From CAZFQG01 sp964520785 (GTDB taxonomy: Bacteria; Planctomycetota; Planctomycetia; Pirellulales; Thermoguttaceae), in contig CAZFQG010000057.1 of the NCBI GenBank assembly GCA_964520785.1, positions 1 through 31,727 on the forward strand: 31,727 bases of DNA, in the 5' to 3' direction. The first letter of the stretch is position 1. Each line of letters begins with the position of its first letter. The notes under the pieces were generated by a model, which was given only the letters and a program-made list of their open reading frames with translations, was not told the origin of the DNA and did not search any database. Both the position numbers and the translations under genes were made by a program. Shown piece after piece: positions 1-7,622 of the stretch.

Positions 1-46
1 AAGATGTGAAACGAGGTGTGGTAATGCGGCGCGCGTCCGAGGCGGT

Positions 47-1204
47 TCATCGGGGTTCTCCTTCAACGAGCGATTCAGGCGACACGTCCACGACATTCTC
101 CATTCCGCCAAAATGGGGATGCATCTTGGTACCATTCCGCGCGCCGTTCGCATTGACCGGCTTGAGCGTTACCGGGATGATTTCACGAAAACTCGGCTCG
201 ACGGTTCCCGCTCGCGCGCGGACCAGGGTTCCCCCGATCAGCCGCGCCATGTCGCTCAGCGCGATATCCGGTCCGACCGTGGTATGGTCCATGGCGGCGC
301 CGTTCTTCGATTGGTAGTTCTGGAACACGATCTCGACGTCCCCCGGCACCGCCAGTCCGCGGCGTCGCACGGCGGCGGCCGCCAGCTCACCCGGCTGTTC
401 CGAACGGAGGATGATCGCCGTCGGCCGCGGGTCGATATCGAGAACCTGGTTCACCGTTCCCTGCAAAATGTCGGGGGCGTACGGGGCCGTCCGAAGGATG
501 ATCGCGTCCGGGGATAGCCGTTCGGCCGCCGACACCTCGCGGAGGCCATCCATGAAGGCGTTGTCACCGGGCCGCGACATGTGCGAGGTGTAGAAGACGA
601 TCCGACGGTGCCCCCGCTTCAGAAGGTATCTCAGCAGGAGCCGCGCCGAGGCGGCCTGATCAATGTCGATGGAAGGCAGCGGCGCTTGACCCGCATAAGT
701 GGCCCCCACGACCACGGTAGGAATTTTCGATTCCGCTAAATAACGGTATACATCCGGCGGACAACTGACGNNNNNNNNNNGAGGCTGTGCGGACCTGCGG
801 AACGCCTCTTCCAGGCGTGCCGCGGCGTCATGCTCCGAGACGAAGGTGAACTGGATATTTCCGCCACCGAGTCGCTCGCGAACCGTTTGAATGGCACTGA
901 GCGAGAGAACCGGCGATACGCCCTCATCCTCTTCGTGAATGACGAAGTGAAACAGCGGCGTGTCCGGTTTCTCGACGATTGCCTCCGGACCGACGAACGT
1001 ACCCACTTTGTGCCGGCGGAGTAGAACTTTTTTTTCCGCCAGAAAGGCCAGCGCCCGATGCGCGGTGGAAGTGCTGACCCCGAGAAAATCGGCCGCCTGC
1101 GCGGCGGTGAAATAGCGATCGCCGACACTCAGGCACCGGCGCCGAATATCTTCCTCGAGCCTCGCGGCCAAACGGTGTACCGTTGTAACCGGAATTTCCG
1201 CCAT
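47..1204 (-). CDS. AraR-like transcriptional regulator (GntR wHTH + LacI-type sensor domain), contains assembly gap
   Basis: Cytoplasmic transcription factor, probably a sugar-responsive repressor. The first ~75 residues form a GntR-type winged helix (AADFLGVSTSTAHRALAFL, then the wing KVGTFV). The rest is a LacI/periplasmic-binding-protein-like sensor, with IPTVVVG, SIDIDQAASARLLLRYLL and RGHRRIVFY as typical strand-helix signatures. The same domain order is known in Bacillus AraR. An ATG 17 codons upstream (1255) keeps the frame open, but a good promoter (-10 at 1261-1266) would put the transcription start on that ATG, so I chose the ATG at 1204; neither has a clear ribosome binding site. 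Ten N at 771-780 interrupt the sensor domain between AQP and VSCPPDV. About four residues are missing there in family alignments (typically DG plus two hydrophobics), so a ~10-base gap keeping the frame is plausible. The ligand is unknown, and nothing links it firmly to the distant glycan genes. Confidence 0.85.
   Translation of the reverse strand: MAEIPVTTVHRLAARLEEDIRRRCLSVGDRYFTAAQAADFLGVSTSTAHRALAFLAEKKVLLRRHKVGTFVGPEAIVEKPDTPLFHFVIHEEDEGVSPVLSLSAIQTVRERLGGGNIQFTFVSEHDAAARLEEAFRRSAQPXXXXVSCPPDVYRYLAESKIPTVVVGATYAGQAPLPSIDIDQAASARLLLRYLLKRGHRRIVFYTSHMSRPGDNAFMDGLREVSAAERLSPDAIILRTAPYAPDILQGTVNQVLDIDPRPTAIILRSEQPGELAAAAVRRRGLAVPGDVEIVFQNYQSKNGAAMDHTTVGPDIALSDMARLIGGTLVRARAGTVEPSFREIIPVTLKPVNANGARNGTKMHPHFGGMENVVDVSPESLVEGEPR
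771..780. other. Assembly gap (10 N)
   Basis: Ten undetermined bases inside the sensor domain of the AraR-like regulator. The reading frame on both sides is compatible with a gap of 10 bases, but a fixed run of 10 N may be a placeholder of unknown true length. Confidence 0.99.
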
Positions 1205-1260
1205 ATCTTCGTCAGCTTCGCGGTTGGTTCCGTGTAGTTCAAAAAAACCCAACATGGTTC

Positions 1261-1289
1261 ATTCTAATCGAAGCTTTGGATTTGTTCAA
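1261..1289 (-). promoter_or_regulatory. Sigma-70-type promoter of the AraR-like regulator
   Basis: On the minus strand TTGAAC (1289-1284), a 17-bp spacer and TAGAAT (1266-1261) match the -35/-10 consensus at 5/6 each. Transcription would begin near 1254, which argues for the downstream translation start at 1204. Confidence 0.6.
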
Positions 1290-1333
1290 GCGGATTGAAA
1301 GAGTTTTTACGATTGTGTTAGTAAGGACACTTT

Positions 1334-1346
1334 TTGTGGCTCACAA
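1334..1346. promoter_or_regulatory. Possible operator: TTGTG-GCT-CACAA inverted repeat
   Basis: A perfect 5-bp inverted repeat with a 3-bp centre, 45 bases upstream of the -35 box of the regulator gene. It could be an autoregulatory site. A short repeat of this size can also arise by chance. Confidence 0.3.
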
Positions 1347-1591
1347 CACGATTTCGTACTCGCGTTCGGCGTAAAACCCCTCTTTTGTGTATATCAATGT
1401 AACACTAATGCAGTATGGTATTTATTTTCACAACTACGAGTATTTATTAAGATACGGAATTGCGTTTTGGATTCAGCTACAGGGACTCACGCCGGCATAA
1501 CCGCCGGCGGAAATGGGCATTTCAGGGGCATGTGGTCGTCCAAGAACGACTTGGCGCGGTTCCGGACCCTGGCATTCCGGCTGCTTCGGAA

Positions 1592-1597
1592 TATAAT
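1592..1597 (+). promoter_or_regulatory. -10-like TATAAT upstream of the small membrane protein
   Basis: A consensus -10 hexamer 55 bases before the ATG at 1653. The -35 region (around 1569-1575, TGGCAT-like) is weak. It supports a start downstream of 1600 rather than at 1467. Confidence 0.35.
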
Positions 1598-1652
1598 GGG
1601 ACTGTGTTATCCGCTGTTCCCACCTGTTTGCCGGCCGACGCCGTCTACTATC

Positions 1653-1913
1653 ATGAAACGTGTTTTCGCCCTCTATCGCCGCGTGCAACCGGCCATATAT
1701 CTGATCCTTGTTTGGTGCGCCATGGCGGCACCCGTCTTGGCCAAGCCGAAGAAAGGGGCGGAGGAGGCGTCCGGACCAACTGGGCCCAGCGCCTGGGTCC
1801 TGCCCTACGCCTTGGTGCTGTTCAGCGTCGGACTGGGGATGATGATGATCTTGCGGAGCGCGAGACGTTCCGAACGCCATAGACCGGAACAATACGGGCA
1901 ACAGTCCGAGTGA
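1653..1913 (+). CDS. Small membrane protein with N-terminal signal and one further TM segment
   Basis: An 86-residue protein. Residues ~1-31 form a signal peptide or signal anchor (basic MKRVFALYRR, hydrophobic core, then APVLA). A short hydrophilic stretch follows (KPKKGAEEASGPTGPSAW), then a hydrophobic segment at ~50-67 (VLPYALVLFSVGLGMMMIL) and a charged tail rich in Arg and Glu. This layout resembles small single-pass membrane proteins common in planctomycete genomes, but I cannot assign a function. The start was chosen because the signal peptide begins here and a TATAAT lies 55 bases upstream; no Shine-Dalgarno site is visible. It lies 81 bases upstream of the GH13 phosphorylase on the same strand and may be co-transcribed with it. 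Confidence 0.6.
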   Translation: MKRVFALYRRVQPAIYLILVWCAMAAPVLAKPKKGAEEASGPTGPSAWVLPYALVLFSVGLGMMMILRSARRSERHRPEQYGQQSE

Positions 1914-1994
1914 AACACCCGCCTCGCTTGACCGAGCAAACCTGGAGCATCCGGTGCGCGGTCTTGCCGCGGTGAATCATGAGGAATACCTTCC

Positions 1995-3737
1995 GTGAGC
2001 CCTTGCGAAACGTCTCGGTCCCCGGTTAATCCGAAAACGTTGCGGCGGCGCATACTGCCAGCGCTGCGGGAACTGTACCACGACCGCGCCGAGGAGTGCG
2101 CCGACAAGATACTCTCGCGAGCCGGTGCCCGGTTCGGCGCCGCGTTCGACGGCAAGGGATCGCCGTACGACGAGGGGACGGTCATCCTGATTACGTACGC
2201 GGACCAGGTCCGCGCCGAGGGATGCGCCCCTTTGGAGGCACTGCGGCGATTCTTGGAAGACTACCATCTATCGGATTGCTTCAGCACCCTGCACATCCTG
2301 CCGTTTTTCCCCTATTCCTCGGACGATGGGTTCTCCGTGGTCGATTACCGGAAGGTCGACCCGGAGTTCGGGACCTGGGAGGACGTCGAGCGCCTGAGCA
2401 AGCGGTTTGCGTTGATGTTCGATCTCGTACTCAACCATGTATCGCGCCGGAGCGATTGGTTCGCGGGGTTCCGCCGGGATGACCCGCGCTACCGGAAATA
2501 CTTCATCGTGCCGGACGTCGACACGGACCTTTCGGCGGTGACGCGACCTCGGAACAGTCCACTGTTGACGCCGGTTCGAACCGCGCGGGGAACGCGGCAC
2601 GTTTGGACGACGTTCAGCGACGACCAGATCGATCTGAACTACGCCGAGCCGGACGTGTTGGTGGAAATGATGGACGTTTTGTTTTTCTATGTCGATCGCG
2701 GCGCGAGTATCATCCGGCTCGACGCGATCGCTTATTTGTGGAAGGAACCCGGCACGCGATGTATCCATCTTCCCCAAACCCATCTTATCGTAAAGCTGAT
2801 CCGGATTCTGTTGGACGCGCTCGCCCCGGGGACGGTCCTGCTTACGGAAACCAACGTTCCCCACGCCGAGAACGTCGCTTACCTCGGTGATGGGGACGAG
2901 GCGGGAATGGTGTACCAGTTCAGTCTGGCGCCGCTGTTATTGGAGGCGATCCTCTCGGACGACGCGACCTATCTGAACGAATGGCTTCGGTCATTAGCGC
3001 CCCCGCCGGCCCGGACGACCGTGCTGAACTTCACGGCCTCGCACGACGGACTCGGCGTGCGGCCGCTGGAGGGGATTCTCCCGAAGCGGCGGTTTGACCG
3101 CTTCGCGGCGGAAATCCGCCGGCGCGGCGGCCTGGTGAGTACGAAGCGGGACGCCGGCGGCGGGGAAAGTCCCTACGAACTGAACGTCACCTATTATTCC
3201 GCGATGGCCGAGCCGGACGCGCCGCGCGAGTCGATTCAGATGCGCCGCTTCCTGGCGAGCCAGAAGATCATGGCGGGCCTCCAGGGAATTCCCGGCGTCT
3301 ACTTCCACGGTCTGACCGGGACCCCGAACGACGCCGGTGCCGTGGAGCGCACGGGGCGGGCCAGGTCCATCAACCGCCGCAAGTTCGAACGCACCGAACT
3401 GGACGAGATTTTCCGGGACGATTCGGCTCGGGCGAGGGTGTTCGAGGGCGTCCGCCACCTCCTTCGGATCCGGCGGCGACAACCGGCATTCCACCCCTGG
3501 GGCTCCCAGGAGTTCGTCTCCTTTTCCGACCCGGCGATCGTCGGATTCATACGGACGTCTCTCGACGCGAAGCAGCGGATTCTCGTCCTGGCGAACCTGA
3601 GCCGCCAACCTCGAAACGTCGACATCGGAAAGGGCGCACGATTGGAACCGACGATTGATATCCTCTCGTCGGAAGGGGCCGATTCCCCGTGCATTCCCTT
3701 GGACGCCTATCAGGTGCGCTGGCTTTTGTTGCGCTGA
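1995..3737 (+). CDS. GH13 subfamily 18 sugar phosphorylase (sucrose / glucosylglycerate phosphorylase-like)
   Basis: A 580-residue cytoplasmic enzyme expected to cleave an alpha-glucoside with phosphate, giving alpha-glucose 1-phosphate. Alpha-amylase-type barrel motifs are in order: LHILPFFPYSSDDGFSV, DLVLNHVS, IIRLDAIAYLWK with nucleophile Asp243, LLTETN with acid/base Glu285, and TASHDGLGVRP with Asp351. RLDAIAYLWK is typical of GH13_18. Classical sucrose phosphorylases have about 490-510 residues; the extra N-terminal helical region and the length near 580 fit the glucosylglycerate phosphorylase (YcjM/GgaP) branch better, but the acceptor cannot be settled by eye. The start is GTG with GAGGA 9 bases upstream. 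No signal peptide. Its last 28 bases overlap the end of the convergent HAD hydrolase gene, so there is no room for a terminator between them. Confidence 0.9.
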   Translation: MSPCETSRSPVNPKTLRRRILPALRELYHDRAEECADKILSRAGARFGAAFDGKGSPYDEGTVILITYADQVRAEGCAPLEALRRFLEDYHLSDCFSTLHILPFFPYSSDDGFSVVDYRKVDPEFGTWEDVERLSKRFALMFDLVLNHVSRRSDWFAGFRRDDPRYRKYFIVPDVDTDLSAVTRPRNSPLLTPVRTARGTRHVWTTFSDDQIDLNYAEPDVLVEMMDVLFFYVDRGASIIRLDAIAYLWKEPGTRCIHLPQTHLIVKLIRILLDALAPGTVLLTETNVPHAENVAYLGDGDEAGMVYQFSLAPLLLEAILSDDATYLNEWLRSLAPPPARTTVLNFTASHDGLGVRPLEGILPKRRFDRFAAEIRRRGGLVSTKRDAGGGESPYELNVTYYSAMAEPDAPRESIQMRRFLASQKIMAGLQGIPGVYFHGLTGTPNDAGAVERTGRARSINRRKFERTELDEIFRDDSARARVFEGVRHLLRIRRRQPAFHPWGSQEFVSFSDPAIVGFIRTSLDAKQRILVLANLSRQPRNVDIGKGARLEPTIDILSSEGADSPCIPLDAYQVRWLLLR

Positions 3738-4552
3738 GTCGTCAGGCAGCCCGGGAGCTGATCCCAAGAGGTGAGCACGAGATCGGGCGCGACTCCTTCG
3801 ACTCGCGGATCGCCGTCGCGCAGGCGCAAACTCCGCGCATCTCCGGCGAACAGGGCCGTCCGGAAACCGACCGCGGCGGCCGGAGCGACGTCGTTGAGCA
3901 TGTCGTTTCCGACGAAGAGCGTTTCGTTCGGAAGAATCCCCCTGGAGGCGAGCCTCTTGGAAGCGACTTCGCAAAGTCCGCGTCCCGGCTTGCCAAAGCC
4001 ATGCTCGAATGAGAAGACCTGCAGATCCGGCTCGAAGCCGAGACCGTCCAGCGTCTTTCCCAGCAGAGCCGGAAAGAGGAGCCGAGTGTAGAATTGCGCG
4101 TTGCTGACGATTCCCAGCACGAAACCCACGGTCCGGAGCCGGTCAAGGCATTCCGCCGCCCCGGGCATCGGCCAGACCGGATTCGCCAGCGTCTCGTACT
4201 CCAGCGCGAAATCTCTCGAATCGATATCCGCGGTGGGAAATATGCGTCCCTCGGCATTCCATCGAGAAAGCACGAGGCCCCATATCTCGAGTACGTCGAT
4301 CTCCGGGGTTTCGATTCCCCGGGCTTTGGATACCGCATGGGCGTCTTCAATCGCGGTATGGAACTCTTCGGCGGTCGGCGGACGACGCGAATCATAACGG
4401 ACACCGATATTGTCGAACGCCTTGGTCACGGCGTCCCGCTTCACCGCCCGGCTCGCGACTCCCACTTCGCCGGCGGCGCTAATGATAAGCGTTCCGTAAA
4501 CGTCGAAGAGAACGGAGCGGATTCCCTCAAGCGACCGCGGACGCGGGACCAT
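3710..4552 (-). CDS. HAD-superfamily hydrolase (haloacid dehalogenase-like)
   Basis: A 280-residue soluble hydrolase. The HAD motifs are visible: motif I LFDVYGTL with nucleophile Asp17, motif II GIVSNAQ with Ser, motif III Lys in HGFGKPGRGL, and motif IV FVGNDMLNDV. A cap domain lies between motifs I and II (~35-125). The second motif-I acid is Tyr (DVY instead of DxD), as in L-2-haloacid dehalogenases and many uncharacterised HAD proteins, so phosphatase activity should not be assumed. A longer frame opens with TTG at 4615 without a ribosome binding site; ATG 4552 is preferred because it begins 14 codons before the first beta strand. It is the last gene after panB and the parvulin gene. Substrate unknown. 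Confidence 0.85.
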   Translation of the reverse strand: MVPRPRSLEGIRSVLFDVYGTLIISAAGEVGVASRAVKRDAVTKAFDNIGVRYDSRRPPTAEEFHTAIEDAHAVSKARGIETPEIDVLEIWGLVLSRWNAEGRIFPTADIDSRDFALEYETLANPVWPMPGAAECLDRLRTVGFVLGIVSNAQFYTRLLFPALLGKTLDGLGFEPDLQVFSFEHGFGKPGRGLCEVASKRLASRGILPNETLFVGNDMLNDVAPAAAVGFRTALFAGDARSLRLRDGDPRVEGVAPDLVLTSWDQLPGCLTTQRNKSQRT

Positions 4553-4647
4553 TCCGGACGGTTCCGGAACCAGCGGCCGAAATCGGGCTCGGATTCGCGT
4601 ACAATCGTCGTTCAAAGGTTCGTGCCGGATCGAAGTACCTCTCGCCG

Positions 4648-4929
4648 TCAGTCGTTGCGCTCGAGAATCTCCACTAAATGATACCCGAAATCCGTCTTAA
4701 TCGGGCCATGTACCTTTCCCACCGCCTCGCCGAAAACGACGGTGTCGAACTCGGGAACCATGCGCCCCTGGTCGAACCAGCCGAGGTCGCCCCCTTGCCG
4801 TCCCGAGGGGCACTCGGAATGCTCTTGGGCTACTTCCGCGAAGTCGGCGCCGTTCTCGATCTCTTGCTTCAGTTCTTCGCACTTCGCTTCGGTCTTGACG
4901 AGGATGTGTCGCGCGTTGGCATTTGCCAT
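4648..4929 (-). CDS. Parvulin-type peptidyl-prolyl cis-trans isomerase
   Basis: A 93-residue single-domain parvulin (PpiC/Pin1 fold) that speeds cis-trans isomerisation of prolyl bonds. Family marks are ARHILVKTEAKCEELKQEIENG, FAEVAQEHSECPSGRQGGDLGWF, MVPEFDTVVFG and the terminal TDFGYHLVEILER. It has no signal peptide or membrane segment, so it acts in the cytoplasm like E. coli PpiC, which has the same length. The start is well supported: AAGGAG lies 7 bases before the ATG. It sits 35 bases after panB and is probably co-transcribed with it; a functional link is not obvious. Confidence 0.95.
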   Translation of the reverse strand: MANANARHILVKTEAKCEELKQEIENGADFAEVAQEHSECPSGRQGGDLGWFDQGRMVPEFDTVVFGEAVGKVHGPIKTDFGYHLVEILERND

Positions 4930-4964
4930 CGATTCGCTCCTTGAGTAAAAAAAGACGAGAATTG

Positions 4965-5765
4965 TTAGTCGAACGATTGCTCACTCGACGGAAAAACGCC
5001 GCTGCGAACATCGTCGCAATATCCAGAAACGGCGTCGGAAATGACCTTGGCGCAGTTCGCGTAGGCCTTCACGTGTTTCGGTACGTGGCCGGGCGTCAGT
5101 CCAACAAGATCGTGAAATACCAGAATTTGGCCGTCGCAACCGGCACCCGCACCAATCCCAATCGTGGGGATCGAAAGCAATTCGGTCGCCTCGGCCGCCA
5201 GTTCGTGCGGAATGCACTCCAGCACGACGCAAAACGCGCCGGCGTCTTCCACCGCCTTGACGTCGTCCAGAAGCCGCTCCCGGTCTCGCTGTACCCGATG
5301 TCCTCCCAGGCCGTGAATACTCTGAGGGGTGAGTCCGCAGTGCCCCATGACCGGAATTCCGGCATCAACGACGGCGGCGAGGGTTTCCGCCCGGCGACGG
5401 CCTCCCTCGACTTTGACGGCCTGAACCGGGGCTCTCTTCAGAACCTCCGCGGCCGCCTCGACAGCCGTCCGGGGGCCAAGCACCGTCGTCGGAAACGGCA
5501 GATCGACGATCACCATCGCGTGTTCCACGGCTCGCCCGACCATTTCCGCATGATAGATGATCTCATCGAGCGTCACCGGCAGGGTGCTCTCCCGACCTTG
5601 GACCACATTCGCAAGGCTGTCTCCGACCAGAATGCCGTCCACGCCCGCCGCGTCTACCAGGGTCGCGGAGATGTAGTCGTATGCAGTCAATGTGCAAATC
5701 CGCACTTTATCCCGTTTCATTCGGGCAAAGTCGAGGATCGTGCGGCGTTTCTTCCGGTCGGACAT
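4965..5765 (-). CDS. panB: 3-methyl-2-oxobutanoate hydroxymethyltransferase (PanB)
   Basis: This cytoplasmic enzyme transfers a hydroxymethyl group from 5,10-methylenetetrahydrofolate to 2-oxoisovalerate, giving ketopantoate for pantothenate and coenzyme A synthesis. The 266 residues match the usual family length. Motifs are LTAYDY, the metal-binding Asp49 in ILVGDSL and Asp88 in VIVDLPF, KVEGG, GIPVMGHCGLTPQS, LECIPHELA and TIGIGAGAGCDGQILVFHDLVG. The frame stays open about 160 codons upstream, but the extra part is unrelated low-complexity sequence; MSDRKKRRTILDFARMK at 5765 is the normal family start. The Shine-Dalgarno site is weak. First gene of the minus-strand cluster panB - parvulin - HAD. 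No panC is in the window. Confidence 0.97.
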   Translation of the reverse strand: MSDRKKRRTILDFARMKRDKVRICTLTAYDYISATLVDAAGVDGILVGDSLANVVQGRESTLPVTLDEIIYHAEMVGRAVEHAMVIVDLPFPTTVLGPRTAVEAAAEVLKRAPVQAVKVEGGRRRAETLAAVVDAGIPVMGHCGLTPQSIHGLGGHRVQRDRERLLDDVKAVEDAGAFCVVLECIPHELAAEATELLSIPTIGIGAGAGCDGQILVFHDLVGLTPGHVPKHVKAYANCAKVISDAVSGYCDDVRSGVFPSSEQSFD

Positions 5766-5916
5766 GAAAGAGGTACGTTGGTTTGCGATGTGATCGCCTA
5801 ATCGGCCTGTAGACAGCAGATTGTACTCGCCCTCCCCCGTCCAAGAAATACCCCGTCTAGGTGGAATGTGCCGACTCTCCCTTTTTCCGGTGGAACATGG
5901 ATAAGGATAATGGGAA

Positions 5917-6753
5917 ATGGACAAAACAAGCGATGCCCGACGAGATGAGAGAGTGCTGGACGCCCACACGCATTTGACCGAAGAAGTCTTCGACTCCGAC
6001 CTGGAGGCAGTTATCCATCGCGCGGTGGGATGTGGCGTGGATCGGTTTCTAAGCTGTGGGACTTCGGAAGCGGACTGGGATAGAGTATCGTCCCTCGCCA
6101 GGGCCGAGTGCCGTGTTCTCCCCGCCTTCGGGTTGCATCCTTGGTTCGTCGCCGGACGTTCACCGCAGTGGAAGGATCGGTTGGTGGGGCTCCTTAGCAG
6201 CATCCCCTCATCGGTAGGGGAAATTGGCCTCGATGGTGCGATGGAGAACACTCCAGAAGAAGCGATCGAAGTATTCGCCGAGCAATTGGAGTTGGCGGAG
6301 CGATTCGCGGTTCCAGCGAGTATTCACTGCGTTCACGCCTGGGGACCGCTATTGGAGGCGATACGGCCCTTCGCGGGAGAGGTGCCGATGTTGATTCACG
6401 CCTTCGGCGGTTCGGTTGAGATACTGAGACAACTCGAGCAACTGGGCTGCTATTTTTCGTTCGGCTGCGCGCTGCTCGATCCGAAGCGGAAACGGCCCCG
6501 CGCGGCGGTGAAGGCGGTTCGATTGGATCGCCTTCTGCTGGAGAGTGATGCCCCGACGTTGCCCCCGCCCAAGGAGTTCCGGCCGCCTTGGATGCAATTG
6601 GATGCGCATGGCGAGGCGAGGAACGAGCCGGCGATTGTCCCTACCGTTTTGGAGACGATCGCCGAATTACGGGGGATATCCGGCGAGGAATTGGCCTCGG
6701 CGACTGACGAAAACGGCCGCCGTTTCTGCGGTGATCGCCTATACGCATGGTAG
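5917..6753 (+). CDS. TatD-family metal-dependent hydrolase (deoxyribonuclease-like)
   Basis: A 278-residue amidohydrolase-fold protein. All metal ligands of the TatD family are present: DAHTH with His17 and His19, GEIGLD with Glu102, IHCVHAW with His137, LIHAFGGS with His161 and LLESDAP with Asp211; GLHPW and NEPAIVPTVL are further signatures. Characterised members are Mg-dependent 3'-5' DNases linked to DNA repair; the real substrate here is not known. A GATAAT lies at 5906-5911, so close to the ATG that the message would be nearly leaderless if it is used. First gene of a plus-strand cluster with tcdA and the GT4 gene; the end of this gene lies next to the start of tcdA. Confidence 0.93.
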   Translation: MDKTSDARRDERVLDAHTHLTEEVFDSDLEAVIHRAVGCGVDRFLSCGTSEADWDRVSSLARAECRVLPAFGLHPWFVAGRSPQWKDRLVGLLSSIPSSVGEIGLDGAMENTPEEAIEVFAEQLELAERFAVPASIHCVHAWGPLLEAIRPFAGEVPMLIHAFGGSVEILRQLEQLGCYFSFGCALLDPKRKRPRAAVKAVRLDRLLLESDAPTLPPPKEFRPPWMQLDAHGEARNEPAIVPTVLETIAELRGISGEELASATDENGRRFCGDRLYAW

Positions 6754-6776
6754 CACGTAAGGAGTTGCACGGGTTG

Positions 6777-7568
6777 ATGGAAGAGGAACGCTTTTGCCGG
6801 ATAGAGCAGATGGTCGGTGAAGAGGGGCTTGCACGGCTTCGCGGGGCATTCGTCGCCGTCGTCGGCCTGGGGGCGGTGGGGAGCTACGCCGTGGAGGGCC
6901 TGGCCCGATCCGGAATCGGCCGGCTGCGTCTAGTCGATTTCGACGTCATCCGGCCGTCCAATATCAACCGGCAACTCTACGCGCTCGATTCGACCGTCGG
7001 CCAGAAGAAGCACGAGGTGGCACGGCGGCGGGTATTGGACATCAACCCGCGGTGCCATGTCGAAAGCCTGGACTGTTTCGCCCACGCGGACACGGCCGAG
7101 GCAATCCTCGCCGGCCCTCCGGACCTGGTCGTCGACGCGATCGATTCAGTCCGGCCGAAAGTCGAGTTCCTGGCCGCCTGTGTAACCCGCGAGATGAAGG
7201 TAATATCCTCGATGGGCGCTGCCCTGCGGACCGACCCGACGCGAATCCGGGCCGGTCGCTTGAGCGAGGTCCACCACTGCCCCTTGGCGGCCCAGGTCCG
7301 GCGAAAGCTCCGCCGGAAGGGAATCGCGCCGGACATTCCATGCGTCTACTCGACCGAACGAGTCTGCAATCTTCCGAATTCGGCCGTCTTGCAGGACGCG
7401 GTAGAGGAGGATTACCACCAACGGGGGAGAAGACGCGCCACATTGGGGAGTCTGCCGGCGGTCACCGGCATGTTCGGCCTGATCATCGCGAACCTGGCGG
7501 TCCTGCACATAGCCGGAAGGATTAGTCAAGGTCGACCTTCCACCGATTTCGAAGATTTGCTAGCATAA
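6777..7568 (+). CDS. tcdA: tRNA threonylcarbamoyladenosine dehydratase (TcdA/CsdL family)
   Basis: An E1-like, ATP-dependent enzyme that cyclises N6-threonylcarbamoyladenosine at tRNA position 37 to ct6A. The protein begins MEEERFCRIEQMVGEEGLARL, equivalent to the start of E. coli TcdA. It then shows the nucleotide-binding loop VVGLGAVGSYAVEGLARSGIG, DFDVIRPSNINRQ, the signature VVDAIDSVRPK, and VYSTE near residue 195. The frame also has an ATG at 6747 overlapping the tatD stop, but AAGGAG at 6759-6764 favours 6777 (or the adjacent TTG at 6774), and this start fits the family better. About 263 residues, usual length. Likely co-transcribed with the TatD gene. Confidence 0.93.
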   Translation: MEEERFCRIEQMVGEEGLARLRGAFVAVVGLGAVGSYAVEGLARSGIGRLRLVDFDVIRPSNINRQLYALDSTVGQKKHEVARRRVLDINPRCHVESLDCFAHADTAEAILAGPPDLVVDAIDSVRPKVEFLAACVTREMKVISSMGAALRTDPTRIRAGRLSEVHHCPLAAQVRRKLRRKGIAPDIPCVYSTERVCNLPNSAVLQDAVEEDYHQRGRRRATLGSLPAVTGMFGLIIANLAVLHIAGRISQGRPSTDFEDLLA

Positions 7569-7622
7569 GCATCCTATCGGTTCGGAAATATCGTAATCGG
7601 AGTCCGTCATGGAGGACGACTC

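Larger units (their letters stand above)
1256..1652. other. AT-rich divergent intergenic region without a supported gene
   Basis: About 400 bases between the divergent regulator and the small membrane protein. It holds the regulator promoter (1261-1289), a short inverted repeat (1334-1346), an AT-rich stretch around 1385-1460 and a -10-like TATAAT at 1592-1597. Open frames starting at 1460 and 1467 run through it, but they lack ribosome binding sites and coding character before 1653. Confidence 0.6.

Noticed and set aside
1467..1652. Longer version of the small membrane protein starting at 1467
   Set aside because: The extra 62 residues have no coding character and a TATAAT lies inside them; the signal peptide starts at 1653.
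5766..6251. N-terminal extension of PanB by about 160 codons
   Set aside because: The extension overlaps the divergent TatD gene and lacks PanB homology; PanB normally starts at the position chosen.
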